This document shows, piece by piece, positions 33,973-42,157 of a DNA stretch of 64,000 bases. The notes beneath the pieces were generated by a model that saw nothing but the letters and a program-made list of their open reading frames with translations, made no database searches and was not told where the DNA came from. The position numbers and the translations under genes were made by a program. Source of the DNA: Aliivibrio fischeri (GTDB taxonomy: Bacteria > Pseudomonadota > Gammaproteobacteria > Enterobacterales > Vibrionaceae); the NCBI GenBank assembly GCA_038993745.2, contig CP160629.1, positions 2,862,403 to 2,926,402 of the forward strand, given 5' to 3'. Positions within the stretch are counted from its first letter, which is position 1. Each line of letters begins with the position of its first letter.

Positions 33973-35418
33973 ATGGTTAACTACAAACCGATCCTATTTG
34001 TAATAGGGCTTGTTTTATCAAAACTCGCCCTATTTATGTATATCCCGACACTCGTAGCACTGTTTACAGGTACTGGTGGTTTTATCGAATTTGGACAAGC
34101 GGTTGCCATTACTCACATAGTGGCATTTGCTTGTTTAACTTTGGGCCGCAGCAAACAGTTTAAAATGAACGTGCGGGATATGTTTTTAATAACAACACTT
34201 GTGTGGACCATTGCAAGTGCTTTCGCTGCACTTCCTTTTGTGTTTATTAACCACATCAGCTTTACCGACGCTTACTTTGAAACCATGTCAGGTATCACAA
34301 CGACTGGTTCAACGGTGCTCAGTGGGTTAGATGATATGGCACCAAGTATTTTATTATGGCGTTCAACGCTACAGTGGCTAGGTGGTGTAGGCTTTATTGT
34401 AATGGCGGTAGCTATCTTACCTATGCTCAATGTCGGTGGTATGCGACTGTTCCAAACGGAATCTTCTGATTGGTCAGATAAAAGCGCCCCGAGAACCAAA
34501 TATGTCGCCAAATACATTGTGAATGTGTATTTAAGCTTAACCTTACTGTGTTTCTTAAGCTATTTAGTGACAGGGATGACACCATTTGAAGCCATAAACC
34601 ACGCATTTACTACGCTATCCACAGGAGGATACTCCACCTCTGATAGTTCAATGAATCGTTTTTCAAATAGCACGCACTGGGTAGCATCATTCTTTATGTT
34701 TGCAGGTGGTTTGCCTTTCTTACTCTTTATTCAAGTACTTAAAAAGCGCGATCCCAAAGTTCTCTTTAAAGATGCTCAGGTTGTTGGGTTTCTAAAATTA
34801 GTATTAATCACCAGCTTATTAGTTGCGATTTGGTTAGTGATTCATAATGACTATGCCATTATGGATGCGTTACGAGTCTCTGTGTTTAATATTGTTTCTG
34901 TTGTGACTACAACGGGTTTTGGTTTGGATGACTTTACATCGTGGGGGGCATTCCCTGCCATCATCTTTGCTTTTGTTATGCTAACAGGTGCATGTTCAGG
35001 TTCGACAGCGGGTGGTATAAAAATCTTCCGCTTCCAGATTGCATCAACCATGTTGAATAAACAGATGATGAAACTGATCCACCCATCAGGGATCTTTGTT
35101 CAACGTTATAATGGCCGTCCAGTAACCGATGACATCGCACGTTCGGTTGTTGCTCTTGTCTTTACCTTCCTATTAACCATCATCATTATCTCTGCGTTAT
35201 TAGGTAGCTTAGGACTTGATCCCGTAACGAGTATCACCAGTGCCGTTACTGCTGTTGCTAACGTAGGTCCAGGTATGGGGCATATTGTTGGCCCAACAGG
35301 TAACTTTGCAACACTACCAGATACGGCAAAATGGATACTCAGTATTGGAATGTTGATGGGGCGATTAGAAATTTTAACCGTATTGGTTTTATTCTTCCCA
35401 GCCTTTTGGAAGGGTTAA
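33973..35418 (+). CDS. trkH: Trk potassium transporter membrane subunit TrkH
   Basis: TrkH is the inner-membrane K+ channel subunit that binds the TrkA ring. The 481 residues (E. coli 483) are strongly hydrophobic with about ten membrane segments. The four pore-loop filter regions are visible: TMSGITTTGSTVL near 104, TLSTGGYSTSD near 214, VTTTGFGLDD near 312 and VANVGPGMG near 427. It ends the trkA-trkH unit and is followed by a strong bidirectional terminator. Confidence 0.98.
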   Translation: MVNYKPILFVIGLVLSKLALFMYIPTLVALFTGTGGFIEFGQAVAITHIVAFACLTLGRSKQFKMNVRDMFLITTLVWTIASAFAALPFVFINHISFTDAYFETMSGITTTGSTVLSGLDDMAPSILLWRSTLQWLGGVGFIVMAVAILPMLNVGGMRLFQTESSDWSDKSAPRTKYVAKYIVNVYLSLTLLCFLSYLVTGMTPFEAINHAFTTLSTGGYSTSDSSMNRFSNSTHWVASFFMFAGGLPFLLFIQVLKKRDPKVLFKDAQVVGFLKLVLITSLLVAIWLVIHNDYAIMDALRVSVFNIVSVVTTTGFGLDDFTSWGAFPAIIFAFVMLTGACSGSTAGGIKIFRFQIASTMLNKQMMKLIHPSGIFVQRYNGRPVTDDIARSVVALVFTFLLTIIIISALLGSLGLDPVTSITSAVTAVANVGPGMGHIVGPTGNFATLPDTAKWILSIGMLMGRLEILTVLVLFFPAFWKG

Positions 35419-35431
35419 CACAGTAACAATG

Positions 35432-35465
35432 AAAAATGGCCTAGTATTTCTACTAGGCCATTTTT
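35432..35465. terminator. Bidirectional terminator between trkH and the TrhA-family gene
   Basis: A perfect 15-base stem, AAAAATGGCCTAGTA/TACTAGGCCATTTTT, with loop TTTC; A and T runs serve both directions. It lies between the trkH stop and the convergent gene ending at 35481. Confidence 0.9.
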
Positions 35466-35480
35466 ATTTATAAACAGGTA

Positions 35481-36128
35481 TTAAACCGGCTTTACGTAAT
35501 AATAAATCGACAAGAATTGAGTAACACAGCCACCTAATACAAATAAGTGCCAAATAGCATGGTTATATGGGATCTTTTTGGCGACATAAAAAATAACACC
35601 TAAAGAATAAATCACACCACCAAGTCCCAGCAAAATCACACCGTTAATATCGATATGAATAACCAATTGATACACAGCAATCACTGATAACCATCCCATT
35701 ATGAGATAGGTAATTAGCGATAATTTTTTAAATCGATATACAAATACAATTTTTCCAATAATACCAATAAGCGCAATAGCCCAAATCACACCCATCAACC
35801 AGTAGGCTAATGGTGTTCTCAAACTCACCAATAAATAGGGTGTATAGCTACCGGCAATCAAAAGAAAAATCGCACAATGATCCAAGGTTTTTAATAATCT
35901 TTTCGCTTTAGGTGCGGCAATAGAATGGTAAAGCGTCGACGCTAAAAAAAGTAAAATAATACTCGCACCATAAACAGACATACTGGTTATGGTTAGCCAA
36001 TCCGCATTAGCTGCATTGGCTTTTAAAAGCAATAAGATTAAAGCAACAACACCAAAAACCATCCCTAAAGCATGGCTTAAACTGTTCGCTAATTCTTCTT
36101 TTTTTGAATATGAAGCGGAGGTAGGCAT
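35481..36128 (-). CDS. TrhA/hemolysin III family membrane protein
   Basis: The 215-residue protein has about seven membrane helices and the conserved polar positions of the hemolysin III/PAQR-like family: SHALG near 17, STLYHS near 63, [16 protein letters not shown] near 80 and [11 protein letters not shown] near 190. The conserved histidines probably bind a metal. E. coli YqfA is a relative, linked to membrane energetics. Despite the name, cytolysis is not shown for most members. It is transcribed toward trkH and ends at a shared terminator. Confidence 0.92.
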   Translation of the reverse strand: MPTSASYSKKEELANSLSHALGMVFGVVALILLLLKANAANADWLTITSMSVYGASIILLFLASTLYHSIAAPKAKRLLKTLDHCAIFLLIAGSYTPYLLVSLRTPLAYWLMGVIWAIALIGIIGKIVFVYRFKKLSLITYLIMGWLSVIAVYQLVIHIDINGVILLGLGGVIYSLGVIFYVAKKIPYNHAIWHLFVLGGCVTQFLSIYYYVKPV

Positions 36129-36165
36129 AATTATCTCATAGAGTGATTACTCGATAAGATCAGTA

Positions 36166-36205
36166 TGACACATTTAAGCGTACGGTTGTAAGCTTAAATG
36201 TGTCA
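36166..36205. repeat. Perfect 14-base inverted repeat between two minus-strand genes
   Basis: TGACACATTTAAGC (36166-36179) and GCTTAAATGTGTCA (36192-36205) pair perfectly across a 12-base loop, and a T run follows on the plus strand. It lies between the spo0M-like gene (stop 36228) and the TrhA-family start (36128), both minus. On the minus strand the hairpin lacks a T tail, so its use as the terminator of the spo0M-like gene is uncertain. Confidence 0.7.
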
Positions 36206-36227
36206 TTTTTTTCATCAAACCTATCAA

Positions 36228-37016
36228 TTAGGTGGTTTGATTTAAGAAATCAATCACTTGCTTCCCTGCTTCTTCTGGCGTTAAACGGGTTGAAAGACTT
36301 AATTTTCTTTTTAACTCACCTCGCCCAAGCATTGATGATAATAAGCCTAACGCACCACCTTTGTGTCTTCTGTCTATCTCAAACCATAATTGCAACTCAT
36401 CCGCTGTTCTATGAGCAATCATTTCAAGCTCTCGCCAGCTACCATGATAAGGACCATCAAAAGGCACAAACTCAAACTCCTGCACAAAAGGTAAATCAAA
36501 CCCTTTAACGTGCTCACACTCAACCTGACGGATCCGCAAGCCTTCAGTTTCTAAAGCGGTTAATACACCATCAAAAAGATCATCAGGACGAACAGTAATA
36601 GGGTCTTTATCTGTTGGATCTAAACCAAGAGAAATATCTAACCCTGTTTGAACCCACACTTTGGCATCACCAATCGTAATTGGCGTATTTAGTGGGAGAT
36701 CCAATTCCAATTCAAATTTACGCTCTTGCTTTGGCTCTATCGTAAATGCATAAGGCAAACTCCAATCCGCCAACACATAAGTTTGCTTAATAATTTGGGT
36801 TTGTGAGCCATTTTCGCTTTTACGATGAACTTCTTTTTTGTACTGACAACATAATTTCAAATCAATATTATCAATATCTTGAGCCGTTGCACCGCCAGTA
36901 ACTTCAATGGTTACTTGAGCTTTTTGCCCTGGTATCAAAACTTCATGGTGAATGATCGTATCCACATTTGCAGAACCAATGCCTAATGACGCTAACGTTT
37001 TTTTAAAAAAAGACAT
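36228..37016 (-). CDS. Spo0M-like (sporulation-control) family protein
   Basis: The 262-residue soluble protein starts MSFFKKTLASLGIGSANVD and is rich in beta strands, with the arrestin-like pattern of the Spo0M family (DNIDLKLCCQYKKE near 50; SLPYAFTIEP near 90; a C-terminal GLLSSMLGRGE near 223). Spo0M was named in Bacillus, but homologues are common in non-sporulating bacteria, where the function is unclear; a cytoskeletal or envelope role is inference. Shine-Dalgarno AGGAG precedes the ATG. It stands alone on the minus strand. Confidence 0.88.
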   Translation of the reverse strand: MSFFKKTLASLGIGSANVDTIIHHEVLIPGQKAQVTIEVTGGATAQDIDNIDLKLCCQYKKEVHRKSENGSQTQIIKQTYVLADWSLPYAFTIEPKQERKFELELDLPLNTPITIGDAKVWVQTGLDISLGLDPTDKDPITVRPDDLFDGVLTALETEGLRIRQVECEHVKGFDLPFVQEFEFVPFDGPYHGSWRELEMIAHRTADELQLWFEIDRRHKGGALGLLSSMLGRGELKRKLSLSTRLTPEEAGKQVIDFLNQTT

Positions 37017-37256
37017 TTTTATCTCCTAACCAATCCATGTTTTATGCTCTTATTATTGCTCAGTTATCATAATTACGCTGAGATGCACCTCGACTAATTG
37101 ACAGTTTATGTTACCCTTATAGGGTGTTTTTTAAACACATAATCCTGACTATTTATTTGGATTGGCGAAAGCTAAAAAGAGTTTCACCTTGATGTAACTC
37201 ATAAATAGTTAGGTCATTAATTTGGCCAAGGAAGTGCCTGACTATAGAGATAGATA

Positions 37257-37424
37257 ATGCGTCCTATGACTGTCAGGTTCTCACGCTCTGCTTCAACACA
37301 TAGCGTGGATCGTCGTCGCAGCCACTTTGTAAAAGCAGCTGTTGCGAAAAAGAACGTACCTGAAATGACTTTAGTGGTTTCAGAAAAAACAGAAACTGAA
37401 AAAGAAGTTTCATGTGCGGCATAA
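37257..37424 (+). CDS. Small basic protein of unknown function (55 residues)
   Basis: I do not recognise this ORF. It begins MRPMTVRFSRSASTHSVDRR, is Arg/Lys-rich in its first half, and has an acidic stretch (SEKTETEKE) before a CAA C-terminus. There is no membrane segment and no obvious fold. It is supported by a strong plus-strand terminator just six bases after its stop and by a possible promoter (TTGACA at 37098-37103, -10 weak). The start lacks a good Shine-Dalgarno, so it could also be an RNA with a chance ORF. Confidence 0.6.
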   Translation: MRPMTVRFSRSASTHSVDRRRSHFVKAAVAKKNVPEMTLVVSEKTETEKEVSCAA

Positions 37425-37429
37425 TTTAA

Positions 37430-37463
37430 AAGCGTAGCCTATTGGTTGCGCTTTTTCTTTTTT
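37430..37463 (+). terminator. Terminator after the 55-residue ORF
   Basis: Stem AAGCGTAGCC/GGTTGCGCTT with loop TATT (two G-T pairs), then TTTTTCTTTTTT: a standard Rho-independent terminator. It shows that something upstream on the plus strand is transcribed. Confidence 0.85.
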
Positions 37464-37574
37464 AAAAAGCACTTTTTTCTACATGAGAATCCGATCATTT
37501 ACTTACTCTAACTGGTATTAACATCCCTTATAACTGATATATACTAACCCTAATAATTATAAGGAGAATGCTCA

Positions 37575-37838
37575 ATGAAATGTCACCGCGTAAATGAATT
37601 AATCGAATTAATTCACCCTGAATGGAAAAAAGAACCAGAACTAAATCTTATGCAGTTTATTGTAAAACTTGCAGAAGAAACAAAATACGAAGGTAAATTA
37701 GAAGACCTTACTGATGATGTTCTAATCTATCATCTAAAAATGCGAAATAGCGAAAAAACAGAAATGATCCCAGGTCTTGCTAAAGACCAAGAAGATGATT
37801 TTAAAACCGCAATTCTAAAAGCTCGTGGGATTTTATAA
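37575..37838 (+). CDS. yihD: YihD family protein (DUF1040)
   Basis: The 87-residue protein aligns in length and sequence with E. coli YihD (89): MKC-R-NE-IELI-P-W-KEP start, [13 protein letters not shown] near 41 and [15 protein letters not shown] near 63. It is a small acidic cytoplasmic protein of unknown function. The ATG has AAGGAG eight bases upstream. The neighbourhood yihD...srkA-dsbA matches enteric gene order, here with ccoG in between. Confidence 0.92.
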   Translation: MKCHRVNELIELIHPEWKKEPELNLMQFIVKLAEETKYEGKLEDLTDDVLIYHLKMRNSEKTEMIPGLAKDQEDDFKTAILKARGIL

Positions 37839-37855
37839 GTAACTCACCATGCTAT

Positions 37856-37881
37856 GATCTGGTTTGTCACCGAACCAGATC
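37856..37881 (+). terminator. Possible terminator hairpin after yihD
   Basis: GATCTGGTT and AACCAGATC form a nine-base stem 18 bases after the yihD stop. The following sequence (GGTTTCC) is only slightly T-rich, so termination strength is doubtful. Confidence 0.4.
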
Positions 37882-38049
37882 GGTTTCCTATCAAATAAAA
37901 CACACTTTTTTAACTAAATTTGAACCTTCTTACGTATTCCTTTTAGTCATCAGGCTATAATTCATCCGCAATGTCATCTAGTTACCAAGTAAAAAATAAT
38001 GCTCAACACTACTCACTTGGTATCATAATAATAATATTTAGGAAGAATA

Positions 38050-39468
38050 ATGAGTCAGGAAAAAATAGACATCAAGGATGTGACTCCAAAGCAATTTAAC
38101 CCTAAGACCCATAAATCCAGTAGTGATCGCTTTAATCCAAGCTCTGGAATTTATGTTCGCCAAAGCAAAGGAACCTTCCAGAAATTGCGCCGCTATGGAG
38201 CATGGTTTCTGCTTGCCTTATTTATTCTCACACCTTGGATTTCCTTTGGTGACCGCCAAGCTATTTTACTCGATATTGGAAATCAGCAGTTTAGCTTCTT
38301 TGGTACGACTCTTTTCCCTCAAGACCTGACTCTTCTTGCGCTTCTTTTTGTGATAGCAGCCTTCGGGTTGTTTTTTATCACCACTTTTTTAGGACGAGTA
38401 TGGTGTGGTTATTTATGTCCACAAACCGTTTGGACTTTCATGTACATTTGGTTTGAAGAAAAATTAGAAGGCTCAGCCAACAAACGTCGTAAACAAGATC
38501 AAATGAAAAAAACACCAAACTTGTTACTTCGAAAAACACTCAAACACCTCGCATGGATTACTATTGCTATTGCCACTGGCATTACTTTTGTCGGCTATTT
38601 TGTTCCTGTAAAAGAACTCGTTGTTGATTTTTTTACTTTCAATAGTGATTTTTTACCTGCATTTTGGGTTCTTTTCTTTGCTGGCTGTACTTATGGAAAC
38701 GCAGGTTGGATGCGTTCAATCGTTTGTTTGCATATGTGTCCTTACGCTCGTTTCCAATCAGCCATGTTTGATAAAGACACTTATATTGTTGGTTATGACC
38801 CAAAACGAGGAGAAGCTCGTGGTCCTCGATCACGTAAAAAAGATCCAAAAGAATTAGGATTAGGCGACTGTATTGACTGTAATTTATGCGTGCAGGTATG
38901 TCCGACAGGCATCGATATCCGTGATGGTCTGCAATACGAATGCATTAACTGTGGCGCTTGTATTGATGCGTGTAACGAAACCATGGATAAGATGAAATAT
39001 GACAAAAACCTTATCAGCTATACCACTGAACATAAATTAGCTGGACATAAAACTCATGTTCTGCGTCCAAAGTTAATTGGTTATGGTGTCGTTATGTTGC
39101 TGATGATAGGGCTATTTATTACTCAAATAGCAACGGTAGAACCTATGGGGCTAGATGTTTTACGCGATAGAAACCAATTAGCCAGAGTCAGCAGTTCAGG
39201 TTTAATCGAAAATACTTACACCTTAAAAATAATTAATAAAACCCAACAAACTCAAGAATACGATCTCAATGTAACAGGCATTGATAATCTCACTTGGTAT
39301 GGTTCACAACGTGTGAATGTAAAAGCAGGTGAGGTATTAAGCTTACCGATAAGCTTAGGAGCAAGTGAAGCCGAATTAAATAAAACCATCACAACAATTG
39401 AATTTGAAATAGCGAATTCTGATGGCCAAGTGATAAAAGCTGAAAGTCGATTCTTTAAAAAGCTATAA
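38050..39468 (+). CDS. ccoG: Cytochrome c oxidase accessory protein CcoG (RdxA/FixG)
   Basis: CcoG is an inner-membrane ferredoxin-like protein that helps copper loading of cbb3-type cytochrome oxidase. The 472 residues show an N-terminal soluble part, several membrane helices (about 50-70, 95-117, 170-190, 210-230, 345-362), two 4Fe-4S cysteine clusters (CIDCNLCVQVCP near 274; CINCGACIDAC near 298) and a C-terminal Ig-like periplasmic domain. A CGYLCPQTVW motif lies near 124. The ccoNOQP genes are not in this window. Terminator at 39488. Confidence 0.95.
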   Translation: MSQEKIDIKDVTPKQFNPKTHKSSSDRFNPSSGIYVRQSKGTFQKLRRYGAWFLLALFILTPWISFGDRQAILLDIGNQQFSFFGTTLFPQDLTLLALLFVIAAFGLFFITTFLGRVWCGYLCPQTVWTFMYIWFEEKLEGSANKRRKQDQMKKTPNLLLRKTLKHLAWITIAIATGITFVGYFVPVKELVVDFFTFNSDFLPAFWVLFFAGCTYGNAGWMRSIVCLHMCPYARFQSAMFDKDTYIVGYDPKRGEARGPRSRKKDPKELGLGDCIDCNLCVQVCPTGIDIRDGLQYECINCGACIDACNETMDKMKYDKNLISYTTEHKLAGHKTHVLRPKLIGYGVVMLLMIGLFITQIATVEPMGLDVLRDRNQLARVSSSGLIENTYTLKIINKTQQTQEYDLNVTGIDNLTWYGSQRVNVKAGEVLSLPISLGASEAELNKTITTIEFEIANSDGQVIKAESRFFKKL

Positions 39469-39487
39469 TCACTTTATTACTGACACA

Positions 39488-39512
39488 AAAGGCTCGTAAT
39501 GAGCCTTTTTTA
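39488..39512 (+). terminator. Terminator after ccoG
   Basis: AAAGGCTC/GAGCCTTT hairpin with loop GTAAT and a following TTTTATT, starting about 20 bases after the ccoG stop and ending just before srkA. Confidence 0.85.
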
Positions 39513-39524
39513 TTGAGAATGACT

Positions 39525-40508
39525 ATGTCTGAACACGCTTTTAATTTCAGTACGCTTACCCCTGATTTACTCTGGAATGCTCTTGCTGATATCGGCATTA
39601 GAGCAGAGTCAGGTTTTCTTGCTTTAAACAGTTATGAAAACCGTGTCTATCAATTTACCGACGAAGAACGACGTCGTTATGTTGTGAAGTTTTATCGCCC
39701 ACAACGTTGGTCTGAAGCGCAAATTCTTGAAGAACACTTATTTGCTCGACAACTTGTTCAACAAGATATTCCAATCGCTGCACCATTGGAAATTAACGGC
39801 AAAACCCTACACTCAGCCAATGGTTATTGGTTTGCACTTTTTGACAGCTTAGGAGGCCGCACATTTGAGGTCGATAATTTTGATCAATTAGAGTGGGTGG
39901 GACGCTTTTTAGGCCGCATTCATAAAGTAGGGGAATCCGAGTTATTTCAACATCGTCCAACAATAGGGCTAGATGAGTACTTGTATCAACCAAGAAAACT
40001 ATTAGAAAACAGCTCGTTTATCCCGACACATTTAGAAAATAGCTTTTTCTCTGATATGGATATGTTGATTCAACAAATCGAACAACACTGGCAACCAAGT
40101 AAATCCATTCGACTGCACGGTGATTGTCACCCTAGCAATATTTTATGGCGTGATGGTCCATTATTTGTTGATTTAGATGACGCCAGAAATGGCCCAGCCG
40201 CACAAGATATCTGGATGCTGTTAAATGGTGATCGCCAAGATAAGCTTGTTCAGTTAGATATTTTGTTGGAATCTTATTCTGAGTTTTGCGATTTTGACCA
40301 CAACCAATTGAAACTAATTGAACCTTTACGTGGTCTACGAATGGTGCACTACATGGCATGGCTTGCAAAACGTTGGCAAGATCCTGCTTTTCCTATTGCA
40401 TTTCCATGGTTTGCCGACGCAAAATACTGGGAAAGTCAGGTACTCGGATTTAAAGAACAAATAGCCGCATTAAACGATGCACCTTTAGAACTGATGCCAC
40501 AATGGTAA
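39525..40508 (+). CDS. srkA: Stress response kinase A (YihE/SrkA)
   Basis: SrkA is a cytoplasmic Ser/Thr protein kinase of the aminoglycoside phosphotransferase fold, tied in E. coli to Cpx-controlled envelope stress. The 327 residues match the E. coli length (328). NSYENRVYQF near 30 and VVKFYRP near 50 bind ATP; the catalytic loop HGDCHPSN is near 200, with DLDDARNGP near 217. Possible starts are TTG 39513, ATG 39519 and ATG 39525; I prefer 39525, which gives MSEHAF like the E. coli protein. dsbA follows 40 bases later, as in enterics. Confidence 0.95.
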   Translation: MSEHAFNFSTLTPDLLWNALADIGIRAESGFLALNSYENRVYQFTDEERRRYVVKFYRPQRWSEAQILEEHLFARQLVQQDIPIAAPLEINGKTLHSANGYWFALFDSLGGRTFEVDNFDQLEWVGRFLGRIHKVGESELFQHRPTIGLDEYLYQPRKLLENSSFIPTHLENSFFSDMDMLIQQIEQHWQPSKSIRLHGDCHPSNILWRDGPLFVDLDDARNGPAAQDIWMLLNGDRQDKLVQLDILLESYSEFCDFDHNQLKLIEPLRGLRMVHYMAWLAKRWQDPAFPIAFPWFADAKYWESQVLGFKEQIAALNDAPLELMPQW

Positions 40509-40548
40509 AATATAATACTAATCACAAATGGATTGGAGAGAGTTACAC

Positions 40549-41151
40549 ATGATGAAGAAAATGATGGCACTGTTTGGTGCTTTAGTACTGAGTTTTTCAG
40601 TAAATGCAGCAAACTTTACAGAAGGCGATTACTACAAAGTTCTTGACCTACCAGAATCAAAAACACCGACAGTGAATGAATTTTTCTCTTTTTACTGCCC
40701 ACATTGTAATAGCTTTGAACCGCTTATTCAGGGTCTAAAGAAAACACTACCAGATAATGCAACGTTTAAGAAAACTCACGTTTCATTCATGGGTGGACCA
40801 ATGGGCTTATCAATGAGTAAAGCCTATGCAACAATGGTTTCTCTAGGTATCGAAGATAAAATGATTCCTGTTTTCTTCAACCGTATCCATACAATGAACA
40901 AACCACCACGTAATGAAAAAGAAATTCGTCAGATCTTCCTAGATGAAGGCGTTAACGCTGATGAGTTCGACGGTACATACAATAGCTTTGCTATTAACTC
41001 TATGGTTAACCGTTTTGATAAATCATTCCAAGACAGTGGCTTAACGGGTGTTCCTGCATTAATCGTTAACAACAAATACCTTGTTGAAACGGGCAAAATC
41101 AAAAGTGCTGATGAGTACTACGAGTTAGTAAACTGGTTACTTAAAAAGTAA
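40549..41151 (+). CDS. dsbA: Thiol:disulfide interchange protein DsbA
   Basis: DsbA introduces disulfide bonds into exported proteins in the periplasm and is reoxidised by DsbB. The 200-residue precursor has a signal peptide ([19 protein letters not shown]) cleaved near residue 20, active site CPHC at 50-53 and the cis-proline loop TGVPAL near 169. The start at 40549 has GGAGAG upstream; a longer frame from 40528 adds residues before the signal peptide and is unlikely. It lies in the srkA-dsbA unit and ends at a bidirectional terminator. Confidence 0.98.
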   Translation: MMKKMMALFGALVLSFSVNAANFTEGDYYKVLDLPESKTPTVNEFFSFYCPHCNSFEPLIQGLKKTLPDNATFKKTHVSFMGGPMGLSMSKAYATMVSLGIEDKMIPVFFNRIHTMNKPPRNEKEIRQIFLDEGVNADEFDGTYNSFAINSMVNRFDKSFQDSGLTGVPALIVNNKYLVETGKIKSADEYYELVNWLLKK

Positions 41152-41165
41152 TAAAATAAGCAAAT

Positions 41166-41197
41166 AAAAAGGGAGCGAATTATCGCTCCCTTTTTTT
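41166..41197. terminator. Bidirectional terminator between dsbA and the acyltransferase gene
   Basis: AAAAAGGGAGCGA/TCGCTCCCTTTTT with a short loop, A run on one side and T run on the other; it serves both convergent genes. Confidence 0.9.
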
Positions 41198-42071
41198 ATT
41201 CTTTAGCTTTTAAAACACCTTGAAGGTATTCATCTTTTTCTTTCCATAAGTCGTTTACCCACTTATGAAAGCCACGTTTAAAGGTTTTATCTCCAAAGTA
41301 ATCGCCATTCACTTTTTCATCATTTGGATGCAAGTTAATACGAACAACAACTTTGGTTAATTTCCCTTGTAGCATATCGATAAATGGTGATTCTTGGTTA
41401 TCAGGATACGCCAGTGTGACATCAACAATCCCATCAAATAATTCCCCCATAGCTGAAAGAGTAAAAGCGATACCACCAACTTTTGGCTTAAACAAATGTT
41501 GGTAAGGTGTTCTTGCTTCTTTTAGCTTTTCAGGCGTCGCTCGTGTTCCCTCAACAAAATTAACCACCGTTGTAGGAACAGATCGAAAGTTTTCACAAGA
41601 CTTTTGAATCGCTTTAAAATCATCTTCACGACGTTCAGGATCTCGGTGCATAAATGGCATATCCGCCCCCCAACACGCAAGTCCTACAAAAGGAACGTAA
41701 AGTAATTCATGCTTCAAAAAGAACTTAGTCATAGGTATTTTATCTTTCATTACCGAAGACAAAATAACAATATCAGCCCAACTCACATGGTTTGATAGCA
41801 AAAGATACCAATTATCTTGAGATAAGCTTTCACCGCCTTCAATCTCCCACTCAATATTATTATTAATATTAAGCATCCACAGATTTAATGTAGCCCATCC
41901 CCATAATGTTTTATTCGCCATCGATACCGTAATTTTTTTTACGATAGCAAAAGGAAGAAGTAATTTAATTATTGCAAAGAAGCTGATAATTAAAGATGTT
42001 AATGCTGTATTTAGCATTACAAGTAATACACTGATAACCAGCCTAATATTAGCAATCATAGAACTCTTCAT
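41196..42071 (-). CDS. yihG: YihG-type lysophospholipid acyltransferase
   Basis: The 291-residue protein belongs to the PlsC-like acyltransferases. It has two N-terminal hydrophobic segments (about 8-45), then the HX4D catalytic motif NHVSWAD (H95, D100) and the VEGTRAT substrate motif near 174. E. coli YihG, encoded near dsbA, acts on lysophosphatidic acid and affects phospholipid acyl composition. An inner-membrane location is expected. Similarity alone does not fix its acyl preference. It is convergent with dsbA and upstream of nothing on its strand. Confidence 0.9.
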   Translation of the reverse strand: MKSSMIANIRLVISVLLVMLNTALTSLIISFFAIIKLLLPFAIVKKITVSMANKTLWGWATLNLWMLNINNNIEWEIEGGESLSQDNWYLLLSNHVSWADIVILSSVMKDKIPMTKFFLKHELLYVPFVGLACWGADMPFMHRDPERREDDFKAIQKSCENFRSVPTTVVNFVEGTRATPEKLKEARTPYQHLFKPKVGGIAFTLSAMGELFDGIVDVTLAYPDNQESPFIDMLQGKLTKVVVRINLHPNDEKVNGDYFGDKTFKRGFHKWVNDLWKEKDEYLQGVLKAKE

Positions 42072-42157
42072 TTATAGATTAGAGTGAATATTATCCACAT
42101 GATAGCAAGTCAGGTCTTTTTTTGTGAACAATCTTTCATTGCATCTCAATAAAAGGA

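Noticed and set aside
36200..36508. Plus-strand 102-residue ORF opposite the spo0M-like gene
   Set aside because: It is the shadow of a well-supported gene on the other strand, with no family signature.
42072..42157. Possible Spot 42-type small RNA near the dsbA/yihG region
   Set aside because: The gap is 86 bases with no terminator or recognisable Spot 42 sequence, and polA is not present here.
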